Assembly: GCF_032027425.1 (NCBI RefSeq)
Contig: NZ_JAVSJA010000001.1
Location: 2,617,501 to 2,681,500, forward strand
DNA length: 64,000 nt
Source of the DNA: Microcystis wesenbergii NRERC-220
Lineage (GTDB): Bacteria > Cyanobacteriota > Cyanobacteriia > Cyanobacteriales > Microcystaceae
Direction of reading: 5' to 3'
Part shown: positions 23,912-32,124 of the stretch, in pieces
Position numbering within the stretch: the stretch's first letter is position 1
Layout: the number at the start of each line of letters is the position of its first letter
Notes under the pieces: model-generated
What the model was told of the DNA's origin: nothing
What the model saw: the letters and a program-made list of their open reading frames with translations, nothing else
Database searches by the model: none
Made by a program: the position numbers and the translations under genes

Positions 23912-24577
23912 CTAGGTGGTAATTTGTCCCCAATTCACTGGTGGTAAATCGATCGCCTCTCCAATTTTACCACCAGAAACTCGTTTCATTGAGTTACTTA
24001 ACCACTGAAATAAATCCCGAAAATCTAACCCATTGAGTAACACGGGGGGATTATTAGAAATCTGTTTGAGCTTCTCCATATCGGCCCCCTGAACACCTAC
24101 AGAAAAAAATAAAACCCGATTTTCTGCTTCTCCTTGTTTTACCCGTTGCGCCGCCAGATTCCATTGATCCGTAGGCGCACCATCAGTAATTAAAAATATC
24201 CAGGGACGATAATATTGGATACCATAACTTTTATAAATCGCCTTACGATCTTCGATTAAATCTAAAGCCAATTCAATCGCTTCTCCCATGGGGGTTAAGT
24301 CTCCTGCGGTTAAAGTCGGTGGCGTAAATTGGTCAATCCCGACAAAATCTTGCACGGTTTTAACCCCTCCATTACCAAAGGTGACAATGGCGGTTTCTAC
24401 ACTCAACGTCGCTTGGGTATCCCGCATCACATCCTGCTGAAAGGTTTTGATACCATGATTGAGAGCCTTAATCGGTTCCCCTGACATTGAACCAGAGGTA
24501 TCCAGTAGTAATACCACAGGACAGCGATTTTCCTGATTTTCGACAAATTCAGCCACACCAATCGGCATTTTTTGCAA
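23912..24577 (-). CDS. TerY-like von Willebrand factor A domain protein
   Basis: A 221-residue vWA protein. The metal-ion-dependent adhesion site is complete: DTSGSMSG (about 26-33), a central Thr in LTAGDLTPMGEAI, and ITDGAPTD. The length and the features KALNHGIKTFQQDVMRDTQA and NRVLFFSVGVQGADMEKLKQ are typical of TerY proteins. These join PP2C phosphatases and kinases in stress- or phage-related TerY-P triads. It is the first gene of the triad on the minus strand, 13 nt before the phosphatase. Confidence 0.9.
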   Translation of the reverse strand: MQKMPIGVAEFVENQENRCPVVLLLDTSGSMSGEPIKALNHGIKTFQQDVMRDTQATLSVETAIVTFGNGGVKTVQDFVGIDQFTPPTLTAGDLTPMGEAIELALDLIEDRKAIYKSYGIQYYRPWIFLITDGAPTDQWNLAAQRVKQGEAENRVLFFSVGVQGADMEKLKQISNNPPVLLNGLDFRDLFQWLSNSMKRVSGGKIGEAIDLPPVNWGQITT

Positions 24578-24744
24578 GCCTCCTAATTTTTTGAACTGGG
24601 GGAACTATGGGTATCTTAGGAATTGGGATTATCTACTTTTTGTCCTATTATATTATCTCTGCCAGTCCCATCAGAAAAGACATCTTTCCCTTAAGCTGAA
24701 CGCAGGATTTGAGGCTCTTCTCGACTTTGTGTGATAATTTGCGC

Positions 24745-25218
24745 TTATAGAATAGTGAAATGCTTATTGAGCAAGACTTCTAGGACTATTTTGCAGAAGA
24801 AACTCTCAGTATAGACCTCGTTCCCACACGGAAACGAGAAGAACCGGATTTGATTTTTGACTATTAGTCGCAGGGTTTGTTGCAATTCCTCGCGACTGTG
24901 AATTTCCTCCAGACGGTGAACGGGAACACCTTGATCGAAGAGAATTAAAGTAGGCAGACTACGCAGACGAAAACTATTAGCTAATTTAAAATTATTATCG
25001 GCATTGACACCGACTAATTGAATCGCACCTTGACAGTCATTTTGCCAAGACAAGAGGGTGGGTTGGATTAAACGACATAAACCACACCAGGGAGCCCAAA
25101 AATACACGAGGACGGGACGAGAAGACTCTAAAACTAGCTTGGGGAAGCTCTCTTCGTTGACAGATAGCATCATGTCTAAACCGATTTTATGAAAACTTAA
25201 TTTTGATATAGAAACCAT
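24745..25218 (-). CDS. Thioredoxin-like protein with CGLC active site
   Basis: From the ATG at 25216-25218 the product is 157 residues; ATGs at 25173 and 25170 are alternatives. The thioredoxin fold is clear: RPVLVYFWAPWCGLCRLIQP with CGLC instead of CGPC, VGVNADNNFKLANSFRLRSL, and PTLILFDQGV with the cis-Pro. After the last helix (LRLIVKNQ) comes a 30-residue tail IRFFSFPCGNEVYTESFFCK and so on. It is rich in Cys and aromatics and unlike thioredoxins, and its DNA contains the palindrome CTCGTT...AACGAG. I infer that the normal end has been replaced by repeat sequence. Confidence 0.8.
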   Translation of the reverse strand: MVSISKLSFHKIGLDMMLSVNEESFPKLVLESSRPVLVYFWAPWCGLCRLIQPTLLSWQNDCQGAIQLVGVNADNNFKLANSFRLRSLPTLILFDQGVPVHRLEEIHSREELQQTLRLIVKNQIRFFSFPCGNEVYTESFFCKIVLEVLLNKHFTIL

Positions 25219-25261
25219 CTTACACCAATCGGGATCAACAGGAAAGGGGTTGGGAGCCAAA

Positions 25262-25963
25262 TCACCAATAAATTTTACTTGTTGCTTGCATTAGCCAAGG
25301 ATGCGCCCACCAGAGGAGTAAAATAAACCCTGTTACTCCTAGATAGGCAGGACGAAGGAATTCTTGCCATTTTAGGCTTTGCCGACCATCGATAATCGCT
25401 AAAAAGGGAACCACTGAGGTGCGTTCTTTGACCTTTAAAAATGCCTCTCCGTAACGGTTCTCTAACCGGCGATCGCCATGCCAGACAGCAAAAAGATGAT
25501 GGGCAATTAAACCGAGGGAAGTTAATAGGGTAAAGCTTGTCCCTAACCAGAGGGTATGGGCAATACACCAGATCACCTGTCCTACCATCTGGGGATGACG
25601 GGTAACGCGCAGGATGCCGGTTTCGTAGAGATGAACCTGGGGTTTTTGGATAGCGGCGATCTCCAGCAGGTTAAAGGTGGCAGGATAGAGAAAGAAAAAA
25701 GAAATGGCCGAAAGTATCCAAACTAGGGTTTTAACTCCGGTTACTCCCTGCACTTGCCAGAGAAGCAAACCATCATAACGATGATTGAAGAAATAAACTA
25801 CTAAAATTACCGCTAGAGGGATACTAACAAGGGCAAATAATACCCGATACAGTCGCGCACCGATGATAGCTTCTCCCCCCATTCGTAAACTGGCTAATCC
25901 GCTATGGGCGACAGCAAAACCCAGTAATAAACCTAACATGATCCAATGACTAGCAAATGCCAC
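25262..25963 (-). CDS. NnrU family membrane protein
   Basis: A 233-residue protein with six or so hydrophobic segments: WIMLGLLLGFAVAHSGLASL at the N-terminus, YRVLFALVSIPLAVILVVYF, VWILSAISFFFLYPATFNLL, a central TRHPQMVGQVIWCIAHTLWLG, and a C-terminal FILLLWWAHPWL. The RHPQ...HTLW motif and conserved His residues define NnrU. The family includes plant zeta-carotene isomerase Z-ISO, which uses a haem. A carotenoid isomerase role is possible but is not shown by the sequence. The gene ends 43 nt before the start codon of the thioredoxin-like gene. Confidence 0.88.
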   Translation of the reverse strand: MAFASHWIMLGLLLGFAVAHSGLASLRMGGEAIIGARLYRVLFALVSIPLAVILVVYFFNHRYDGLLLWQVQGVTGVKTLVWILSAISFFFLYPATFNLLEIAAIQKPQVHLYETGILRVTRHPQMVGQVIWCIAHTLWLGTSFTLLTSLGLIAHHLFAVWHGDRRLENRYGEAFLKVKERTSVVPFLAIIDGRQSLKWQEFLRPAYLGVTGFILLLWWAHPWLMQATSKIYW

Positions 25964-26026
25964 TTTTACCCTCTTGATTGACTAAAACCTTTCATAGTAA
26001 CCGTTGGGGGGGTTGGGTTTTCTGCC

Positions 26027-26851
26027 TCAACCCAACCCATCTATCATATTACCCCCAACTCTGCCTGCTTCATCATTGACACTCCCGTCGCACTCATGCG
26101 AGGGATTCTTGGTTCCGCTGAGTTTCCTTAATCTGGCAGGACGTATCCAGCATTCGTCAGAGGGAATCTCCCCCCCGGGCGTCAAACGGCTTAATCTTTT
26201 TTCCGCCTTGCGATAGTATTGCGGTATCTCTACTGTTTCCCCATCACTGTTAGCGTAGAAAACTTTTAAACCTACATCCAATCCCACACATTTCTTTGTT
26301 GGTTCTAGAGGTTTTGCGTATTCCCGAATATCAACACTTAGACAGAATTGGACATAGTAACCATCCGCTCGTTTAACAATCCTAACTCGTTTAATTTGGT
26401 CTATAGGGTAAAAGTTCAGGTCTCTAGTTCCTTTCAGTTTAACCGTCCCAATATTTTTCTTATCCGTGAAAGTTATTTTCTTTCTCTCCTCTGATAATTT
26501 CCATCCAGAGTTTTTAGATTCCACAGAACGATTATTTTTCTGAAACTTGGGATAACCTTTTTTACCTTTAACCTTTTTCTTGCAATTGTCATAGAAACGG
26601 GCAATAGCTGACCAGGCCCGTTCGGCCGATGCTTGTCTAGCCCTAGAATTTAGAGTATCGACAAACTTGAACTGTTTGGCGAGAACTGCACAATATTTAT
26701 TGAGAGAATATTTATCAATTTTGTCTTCTCTCTTGGCATCCATCCAAAGCCTTAAAGCCTTATTACGGATGAATTGTACTGTACGAATAGCTTCATCAAT
26801 GGCAGAACACTGACTAGGCTTAAGCACGGCTTTCATTTCTAAGACAATCAT
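26027..26851 (-). pseudogene. tnpB: IS200/IS605 family TnpB with an internal deletion
   Basis: 274 residues against about 400 for intact TnpB. The N-terminal helical and WED-like part (AIRTVQFIRNKALRLWMDAK, RARQASAERAWSAIARFYDN, KKGYPKFQKNNRSVESKNSG) and the first RuvC catalytic Asp (CVGLDVGLKVF, D192) are intact. After KAEKRLSRL (about 223) the sequence jumps to TPGGEIPSDECWIRPARLRK and SGTKNPSHECDGSVNDEAGR, the extreme C-terminus of this family. RuvC II (Glu), the zinc ribbon and RuvC III (Asp) are gone, so nuclease activity is lost. No tnpA is adjacent. The 3' end, where the guide omega-RNA is encoded in such elements, appears retained. Confidence 0.85.
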
Positions 26852-26914
26852 TGTTTATCGACCTCAAACAATTTATTTTGTATTAAACTATACAGCACAG
26901 ATTGTCAAGATTTT

Positions 26915-27145
26915 AGTTGACACTGAGCCTTGTCGAAGTGTCGTGCTTCGTGTCACTGAGCTTTTACATTGAGCCTTGACATTGAGCCTTGACATTGAGC
27001 CTTGACATTGAGCCTTGACATTGAGCCTGTCGAAATGTGTCGAAATGTGTCGAAATGTATCGAAATGTGTTGAAATGTGTTGAAATGTGTCGAAATGTGG
27101 ACACTGAGCTTTTACATTGAGCGTGTCGAAATGTGTCGAAGTGCT
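26915..27145. repeat. Compound short tandem repeat array
   Basis: Five copies of a 13-bp unit CATTGAGCCTTGA (about 26965-27020) followed by at least seven 10-11-bp units TGTGTCGAAA (about 27025-27100), then a partial return of the first unit. The units derive from the common palindrome TGAGCTTGTCGAAGTG. Units lack the spacer/repeat regularity of CRISPR. Confidence 0.85.
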
Positions 27146-27246
27146 GTGTTATATTGGTCGGGGTTTCATCCCGTCGCTAAAATCGAGGGTCTTCACCCCG
27201 ACATTTGAGATAAAATATCAATATAGAACCCAGAGGTCAGAGATCT

Positions 27247-27465
27247 ATGCTTAAGAACTCCCCAATCATTAGCGCATCCCCTGAGATTATGGGCGGCACT
27301 CCAGTGTTTACCGGTACTAGGGTTCCTGCTCAAACGCTACTGGACTATCTTAAGGCAGGAGAATCCATAGACGATTTCTTAGATGGATTTCCAACTGTCA
27401 CCAGAGAGCAGGTCATCGCCTTACTGGAAGAGGCCGGGAAACGGGTTATTGGTATGACGGTATAG
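27247..27465 (+). CDS. DUF433 antitoxin
   Basis: A 72-residue DUF433 protein: IISASPEIMGGTPVFTGTRV, then PAQTLLDYLKAGESIDDFLD and FPTVTREQVIALLEEAGKRV. This is the compact winged-helix-like DUF433 fold that commonly precedes a DUF5615 PIN-like toxin. AGAGGTCAGAG upstream of ATG 27247 provides a ribosome binding site. It ends one base before the toxin start. Together they form a type II toxin-antitoxin module, inferred from family pairing. Confidence 0.92.
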   Translation: MLKNSPIISASPEIMGGTPVFTGTRVPAQTLLDYLKAGESIDDFLDGFPTVTREQVIALLEEAGKRVIGMTV

Positions 27466-27466
27466 C

Positions 27467-27787
27467 ATGAAGCTCCTGTTGGATGAGTGTATTGATCGCA
27501 AGCTTTCAAGAGAATTTCCTGGCTACGAAGTAAAAACAGTTCCGCAAATGGGATGGGCAGGAGTCAAGAACGGACAACTTCTTGCCCTTGCAGAGGCAGA
27601 GTTTGATATTTTCCTTACCGTTGATCGGAATCTCTCATTTCAACAGAATCTGCCACAGTTTGATATTGCGGTAATTGTTTTACAAGCACCCTCCAATCGT
27701 TTAGCTGATCTCAAACCTCTAGCACCTCAAGTTTTAGCTATTTTAGCTACCGTGGCTAAAGGACAAGCTACAGTGGTCAGTGCCTGA
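27467..27787 (+). CDS. DUF5615 PIN-like toxin
   Basis: A 106-residue protein of the Mut7-C/DUF5615 PIN-like family: MKLLLDECIDRKLSREFPGY has the first acids (DECID), then TVPQMGWAGVKNGQLLALAE, and AEFDIFLTVDRNLSFQQNL has the later Asp residues. Such proteins are presumed RNases. Separated by 1 nt from its DUF433 partner. Directly downstream begin two MITEs. Confidence 0.9.
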   Translation: MKLLLDECIDRKLSREFPGYEVKTVPQMGWAGVKNGQLLALAEAEFDIFLTVDRNLSFQQNLPQFDIAVIVLQAPSNRLADLKPLAPQVLAILATVAKGQATVVSA

Positions 27788-27860
27788 AAGTGTAGGTGAG
27801 CAATCTATTCTTGTGCCAGAAATTGTTAAACCAGGCTCTGTTTACTGGCGGGAATACATG

Positions 27861-27984
27861 ATACCATTTGTCACAAGTAATGGCAGAGATGGTTAATTGC
27901 CCTCACCCCTAACCCCCCTTGCCCCCCCGACATCGGGGGGGCAAGGGGGGTAAGATACCTGCCAAGAATAAAGAAAAATGATAT
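27861..27984. repeat. MITE family F, copy 1 (ATACCATTT ends)
   Basis: Left end ATACCATTTGTCAC, right end AAGAAAAATGATAT. The interior holds the palindrome CCCCCCCGACATCGGGGGGG and the string GTAAGATACCTGCCAAGAAT shared with 29291-29383. The same G/C palindrome recurs at 38795-38815. Confidence 0.8.
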
Positions 27985-27990
27985 GAGCAA

Positions 27991-28047
27991 GGTGCGTTCC
28001 CCAAAATCGATCGGTGCAGTAGTAGTACTTGCATTAGGGAACGCACC
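27991..28047. repeat. Hairpin element GGTGCGTTCCC, copy 1
   Basis: Arms GGTGCGTTCCC and GGGAACGCACC, 57 bp overall, inner loop ATCGGTGCAGTAGTA. Copy 2 is at 29628-29684 and half-copies GGGACGCACCCTA are near 16262 and 17186. Confidence 0.8.
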
Positions 28048-28103
28048 CTAGGGCGATCACAATAGGAGGCAATGCGATCGCTATGAACCGGAGCTAAAAC
28101 AAG

Positions 28104-29072
28104 CTACATCACGCGTAGTTTTGCCATCACTGGACGATGATCAGATACACCCAAAGGCAGTGTGATGACCTGATCAACCCTGACATTTTGGCTGACGAAA
28201 ATGTGGTCAATGGGAATTTTTAGAGCTTGTTTCCAATGATCGAGATGGGATAGTGATCGCGCTTCGTCAGTATAAAACCAGGTTGGATTTAGTCCATGCC
28301 CTAGATTGACACTGCGTAATCCTGAGTTAATGATAAATTTGCGAAAATAAATCGACCAGGAGGTGAGGTTAAAGTCACCCATTATTACGGTCGTGATTGA
28401 CTGCTGTGCTGCATAGTCTGCCAGGGCTACCATCGCCTGGTTACGATTGATAAAGTTAGGTATGAATATAGGGACAGGGGGATGGGCGACAACGACCCGA
28501 ATCGGATGTCCTTTGACATTAACGCTGGCGAATAGGCTATGGTGGCGGGTTCCCAAGTTATCAGTCGTTGCTTCTGTAATAGGATAGCGGCTAAATAAAC
28601 TCAGTCCGCCTCCCGTTGCGCGGTAATAGTAAGGATAAAGATCCTGCACATTGTCTAGTAGCTCTGCTGCCTGCTCCTTGAACGGTTCAACTAACCCGAA
28701 TACATCTACGGGATTTGCCCGAACCAGGTCAGTCACGGCACTGGTCTCCCAGAGTTGGTAGTTGACGTTATAGGTCATTACAGTTAAGGGGATACCACCA
28801 GTTCTAGCATCTGACAACCTCGGAACATACCAGGTACCAATTGTGCTGGCATAAAACCCCAGTCCGACAGCTAACGTGATCATCAATTTCCGGCGCGAAG
28901 GGCGGAACCTGGGTAAAAACAGAGCCAACAGCAAGATCAAAGTCAAGCCCGCAAACCAAAGATAGCCTGTCCCCAAAATCTCAAAAAACCACAGCTTGTA
29001 CCATACTCCAGGGGTGAAGCTGATTAGCAACAGGGTAAGTGCGATCGACCACAGCAAAATACTGGTCAGCAT
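28104..29072 (-). CDS. Membrane-anchored endonuclease/exonuclease/phosphatase family protein
   Basis: A 322-residue protein. Three N-terminal hydrophobic segments (LTSILLWSIALTLLLISFTP, LWFAGLTLILLLALFLP, LMITLAVGLGFYASTIGTWY) anchor it. From about residue 95 it has an EEP (exonuclease III/DNase I-like) domain: VMTYNVNYQLWE, VFGLVEPFKEQ (catalytic Glu), VAHPPVPIF, VIMGDFNLTSW (GDFN), and PLGVSDHRPVMAKL (SDH). All metal and catalytic motifs are present. Such proteins with this topology are phosphodiesterases of unknown substrate, acting outside the membrane. The gene lies between two MITE clusters. Confidence 0.88.
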   Translation of the reverse strand: MLTSILLWSIALTLLLISFTPGVWYKLWFFEILGTGYLWFAGLTLILLLALFLPRFRPSRRKLMITLAVGLGFYASTIGTWYVPRLSDARTGGIPLTVMTYNVNYQLWETSAVTDLVRANPVDVFGLVEPFKEQAAELLDNVQDLYPYYYRATGGGLSLFSRYPITEATTDNLGTRHHSLFASVNVKGHPIRVVVAHPPVPIFIPNFINRNQAMVALADYAAQQSITTVIMGDFNLTSWSIYFRKFIINSGLRSVNLGHGLNPTWFYTDEARSLSHLDHWKQALKIPIDHIFVSQNVRVDQVITLPLGVSDHRPVMAKLRVM

Positions 29073-29290
29073 AACATCTATTGAAAATCCAATGGCTTTG
29101 TCACTGGGGACTAACTAGATATTATAGGTCAACTTTCCACACATCACCCCCAATACACATTTTAAAAAAAATCTTTCTGTATATTACTCTCAAATAGAGC
29201 GATCGCAAGAAACTTTCCCAATAACACGACAATAAGTCACCCCTTGTGCAACTATATTTTTAGTCTTGATTTACAAGGCTTTCAGAAATT

Positions 29291-29383
29291 ATACCATTTT
29301 TCATCAGTAGGGTTTGCGGCAAAAAGTTTTTCGTGGGGGCAAGGGGGGGTAAGATACCTGCCAAGAATAAAGAAAAATGGTAT
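29291..29383. repeat. MITE family F, copy 2
   Basis: Perfect 12-bp ends ATACCATTTTTC and GAAAAATGGTAT. Shares GTAAGATACCTGCCAAGAAT with copy 1 in the same orientation. Confidence 0.85.
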
Positions 29384-29627
29384 TAGCAGAGATAAAGTAT
29401 CCTCTGGAACCCTGATTCTGTCGTTTTTAGTTGCAGATCGCGTTAAGTCTGTTATGCCGATTGGGGCATTCTTTTATGAACCCTCCACCACTACCAGAGC
29501 AGCGTACTGCTACGCCGTGCCTTCGGCATCGCATTAATGCAACAAGTAGATGATCTATCCCCAATTAGCTGCTAATCTGACAGAGGATATTAGATTATCT
29601 GGACTTACACCCTCAATGAATGAGCAA
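29384..29627. other. Gene-free spacer between MITEs
   Basis: 244 bases; frames are open for up to about 50 codons but match nothing I recognise. A short GC-rich palindromic patch (GCAGCGTACTGCTACGCCGT) lies at about 29502-29521. Confidence 0.4.
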
Positions 29628-29684
29628 GGTGCGTTCCCAACAATCTATCGGTGCAGTAGTAGGACTGACCTTAGGGAACGCACC
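29628..29684. repeat. Hairpin element GGTGCGTTCCC, copy 2
   Basis: Arms and inner sequence as in 27991-28047, same orientation. Confidence 0.8.
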
Positions 29685-29737
29685 CTAGGGCCATGGCGAG
29701 CGCACTGAAACAATCCACTACGAGAGCAGCAACTATT

Positions 29738-29857
29738 GTAGGTTGGGTTGACGCTAGGAAACCCAACCAAGAGTAACCTTTGGGGTGGTTGGGTTTCGCT
29801 TAAACAAGCGACTTGAGCTATTTTCGACCCAGTATTGTTGCGCTCAACCCAACCTAC
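29738..29857. repeat. MITE/REP with GTAGGTTGGGTTGA ends
   Basis: Perfect 14-bp inverted ends GTAGGTTGGGTTGA (29738-29751) and TCAACCCAACCTAC (29844-29857), with a second internal inverted pair AAACCCAACC / GGTTGGGTTT. It starts 6 nt beyond the stop of the LRAT-like gene and may act as its terminator. A related hairpin GGGTTGGGTT...AACCCAACCC lies behind tnpB at about 26011-26038. Confidence 0.85.
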
Positions 29858-29862
29858 GAGGC

Positions 29863-30336
29863 TCACCTGGAAAGACTAGGCTCAACCGCCTTCAAGTAAT
29901 CCTGAAAAATTTGGCGCGCGACCTTATGATCACCTTCTGGAGTCATGTCGCATAACCACCAGATGGGACTACTTTGATAACATCTCGGTTGATCTGTTGC
30001 AATTAATCGACCAAGGTGTTCGCAATTCCAGCCAGTCAAAGTGTACTCCCAGTCTGCAAAAACATGGAAAGCGTGTTTGAGTCGCTTAACTGTTTGAGCC
30101 GGCTTAAAAGCGATGTGGTCAATGTCAATTACAAGCTTTGCTTCTCTCTTTTCAAATGGACATAATCCACGACCTGTATCGAAGATGTGCAGATCTGACA
30201 AACCGATCCCATAATGCCAAAACGGATCGAATGGATTTTGCCAGTTGAGTAATCGCCCATATCGCTCACTTGAGGGATTAGCTAGGTAATCGATTTCTTC
30301 TATTGTCTTCTCAATCTGGTTCCGAGATAACGGCAT
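29863..30336 (-). CDS. LRAT-like (NlpC/P60 superfamily) protein
   Basis: A 157-residue protein from the ATG at 30334-30336; a TTG nine codons upstream is less likely. The family hallmarks are an N-terminal His segment in FDPFWHYGIGLSDLHIFDTG and the later catalytic Cys motif LTGWNCEHLGRLIATD (NCEH), as in lecithin:retinol acyltransferase-type thiol enzymes. Eukaryotic members are acyltransferases; for bacterial members an amidase or acyltransferase role is inferred. It has no signal peptide and no partner genes, and is surrounded by repeats. Confidence 0.75.
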   Translation of the reverse strand: MPLSRNQIEKTIEEIDYLANPSSERYGRLLNWQNPFDPFWHYGIGLSDLHIFDTGRGLCPFEKREAKLVIDIDHIAFKPAQTVKRLKHAFHVFADWEYTLTGWNCEHLGRLIATDQPRCYQSSPIWWLCDMTPEGDHKVARQIFQDYLKAVEPSLSR

Positions 30337-30475
30337 AGATAAAAGGGAAATGGAACTTGTCAATTGGATGTGTTAGTTTTCAATGTTTGTTGCTGATCCA
30401 AACCTAACACTTTTGCAAAATGATATCACTATAGCAATAATCATACTCGTGAGGGACAGAAGTTATCACTTTGAG

Positions 30476-30560
30476 GTAACAGGGAAGTGGGGGAATGGGG
30501 GAATGGGGAAATAGGGGAATAGGGAAGTGGGGGAATGGGGACATGGGGAAATTCAACTAA
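30476..30560. repeat. G-rich short tandem repeat
   Basis: Irregular 8-bp units GGGGAATG / GGGGAAAT / GGGAAGTG, about nine in a row, in a 345-base gene-free stretch (30337-30681). The rest of that stretch is CCTAACAGCTAACGC-type degenerate repeat. Confidence 0.8.
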
Positions 30561-30681
30561 AACCCTAAAACCCAATAGCCAACCGCCAAAACCTAAAGCT
30601 CAACAGTTAAACCCTAACAGCTAACGCACCGATCGAGCGATCAATTATCATAGAGACAGTAACAAATATTTATGAAACTTC

Positions 30682-32118
30682 ATGCTTATTAATCGCCTTG
30701 GCATCGATCGCGGGAAAAAATTCCTTAAAGAGAGTATCTTGTTCGGAAATGACCCTAATCCCGAATTAATTGGCATTTTAGGGGTTTATTTTGTGCAGGG
30801 CATTCTCGGACTCTCCCGATTAGCGGTTAGCTTCTTTTTAAAGGACGATTTGGCCTTAAGTCCCTCCCAGATGGGGGCATTAATCGGAGTGGCGGCGATT
30901 CCTTGGGTGATTAAACCAGCTTTTGGCTTTCTTTCGGATGGTTTGCCTATTTTCGGCTATCGTCGTCGGCCCTACCTAATTTTATCGGGAATTCTCGGGG
31001 TTTTAGCTTGGTTGGCCCTAGCCACTGTGGTGGAGAATGCTTGGCAAGCTACGGCTGCGATCCTGCTTGGTTCCCTTTCTGTCACCATTAGTGATGTCAT
31101 CGTCGATTCTTTGGTAGTAGAAAGAGCGCGCAAAGAGTCCTTCACTCAATCCGGTTCTCTACAGTCCTTAACTTGGGGAATATCGGCCCTAGGCGGCTTA
31201 ATTACGGCTTATCTCGGTGGTTGGTTACTGGCACACCTCGGTACTCGTCCTGTCTTCGCTCTCACGGCTATTTTTCCCCTGATTGCCTCAGCCATGGCGT
31301 TTTTAATCACAGAGGAAAAAGTCAAGAATAATGATGATACACAATCCACGCCCAAAGTCAAGGAGCAAATCGGGCAATTATGGTCAGCAATTAGACAAAA
31401 ATCAATTTTATTACCCACTGCCTTTATTTTTCTCTGGCAGGCTACCCCTAGCGCCGATTCTGCCTTTTTTTACTTCACCACCAACGAGTTAGGATTTGAA
31501 CCGGAATTTTTAGGACGAGTGCGCTTAGTCACCAGTTTAGCCTCGATCCTGGGCATCTGGGTATATCAACGGTTTTTAAAAGCGATTTCCTTTCGTTTAA
31601 TTTTGGGTTGGAGTACGGTGATTTCTGCGCTTTTAGGGATGACTACCCTACTCTTAGTTACCCATACTAATCGAGCGCTCGGTATTGACGATCATTGGTT
31701 TAGTTTGGGGGATAGTCTCATCCTCACCGTCATGGGACAAATTGCCTTTTTACCCGTCTTAATTTTATCGGCCCGTCTTTGTCCCGTGGGCATTGAAGCA
31801 TCTCTATTCGCTTTATTAATGTCTATCTGGAATATGTCAGGATTAGTTTCCCAAGAAATCGGCGCTTTATTAACCCATTGGTTGGGAGTCACCGAAACCA
31901 ATTTTGATAACCTTTGGTTATTGGTAGTGATTACTAATCTCTCTACTCTCCTACCTTTACCCCTAATTAAATGGCTACCTTCTACGGATCCGCAATCTCA
32001 GGAAGTCAAGAAAACTTTTCCCCCCGCAGAAGTCTTTGAACATCATGTTACCGGTTCTTTAGCTGAACCAGGTTTTATTCCTGAACTTGTCCCCGAATTA
32101 ATCGACACAAGAGATTGA
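30682..32118 (+). CDS. Folate-biopterin transporter (BT1/MFS family)
   Basis: A 478-residue, 12-segment membrane carrier of the FBT/BT1 family. Signature parts are GVYFVQGILGLSRLAVSFFL, SPSQMGALIGVAAIPWVIKP and AFGFLSDGLPIFGYRRRPYL, the loop with GxxxD and RRR, plus TISDVIVDSLVVERARKESF. Cyanobacterial and plant plastid members transport folates. A hydrophilic loop around 215-235 separates the halves, and the last 50 residues are a soluble tail. ATG 30682 is preceded by a short AT-rich leader. It is followed at once by a family H hairpin. Confidence 0.92.
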   Translation: MLINRLGIDRGKKFLKESILFGNDPNPELIGILGVYFVQGILGLSRLAVSFFLKDDLALSPSQMGALIGVAAIPWVIKPAFGFLSDGLPIFGYRRRPYLILSGILGVLAWLALATVVENAWQATAAILLGSLSVTISDVIVDSLVVERARKESFTQSGSLQSLTWGISALGGLITAYLGGWLLAHLGTRPVFALTAIFPLIASAMAFLITEEKVKNNDDTQSTPKVKEQIGQLWSAIRQKSILLPTAFIFLWQATPSADSAFFYFTTNELGFEPEFLGRVRLVTSLASILGIWVYQRFLKAISFRLILGWSTVISALLGMTTLLLVTHTNRALGIDDHWFSLGDSLILTVMGQIAFLPVLILSARLCPVGIEASLFALLMSIWNMSGLVSQEIGALLTHWLGVTETNFDNLWLLVVITNLSTLLPLPLIKWLPSTDPQSQEVKKTFPPAEVFEHHVTGSLAEPGFIPELVPELIDTRD

Positions 32119-32124
32119 CAGTCC

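Noticed and set aside
17293-24577. Searched the surrounding sequence for a DGR reverse transcriptase or template repeat
   Set aside because: No reading frame with reverse-transcriptase motifs (YxDD box) and no second GGTTTTCGGGTGG flanked by A-rich sequence was found in the 64 kb. The machinery, if it exists, is outside the window.
26915-27145. Possible CRISPR array
   Set aside because: Units are 10-13 bp and directly adjacent. There are no unique 30-40 bp spacers and no cas genes in the window.
29244-29537. 97-codon plus-strand frame
   Set aside because: It crosses MITE F copy 2 and a GC palindrome, with no homologous look and no start signal.
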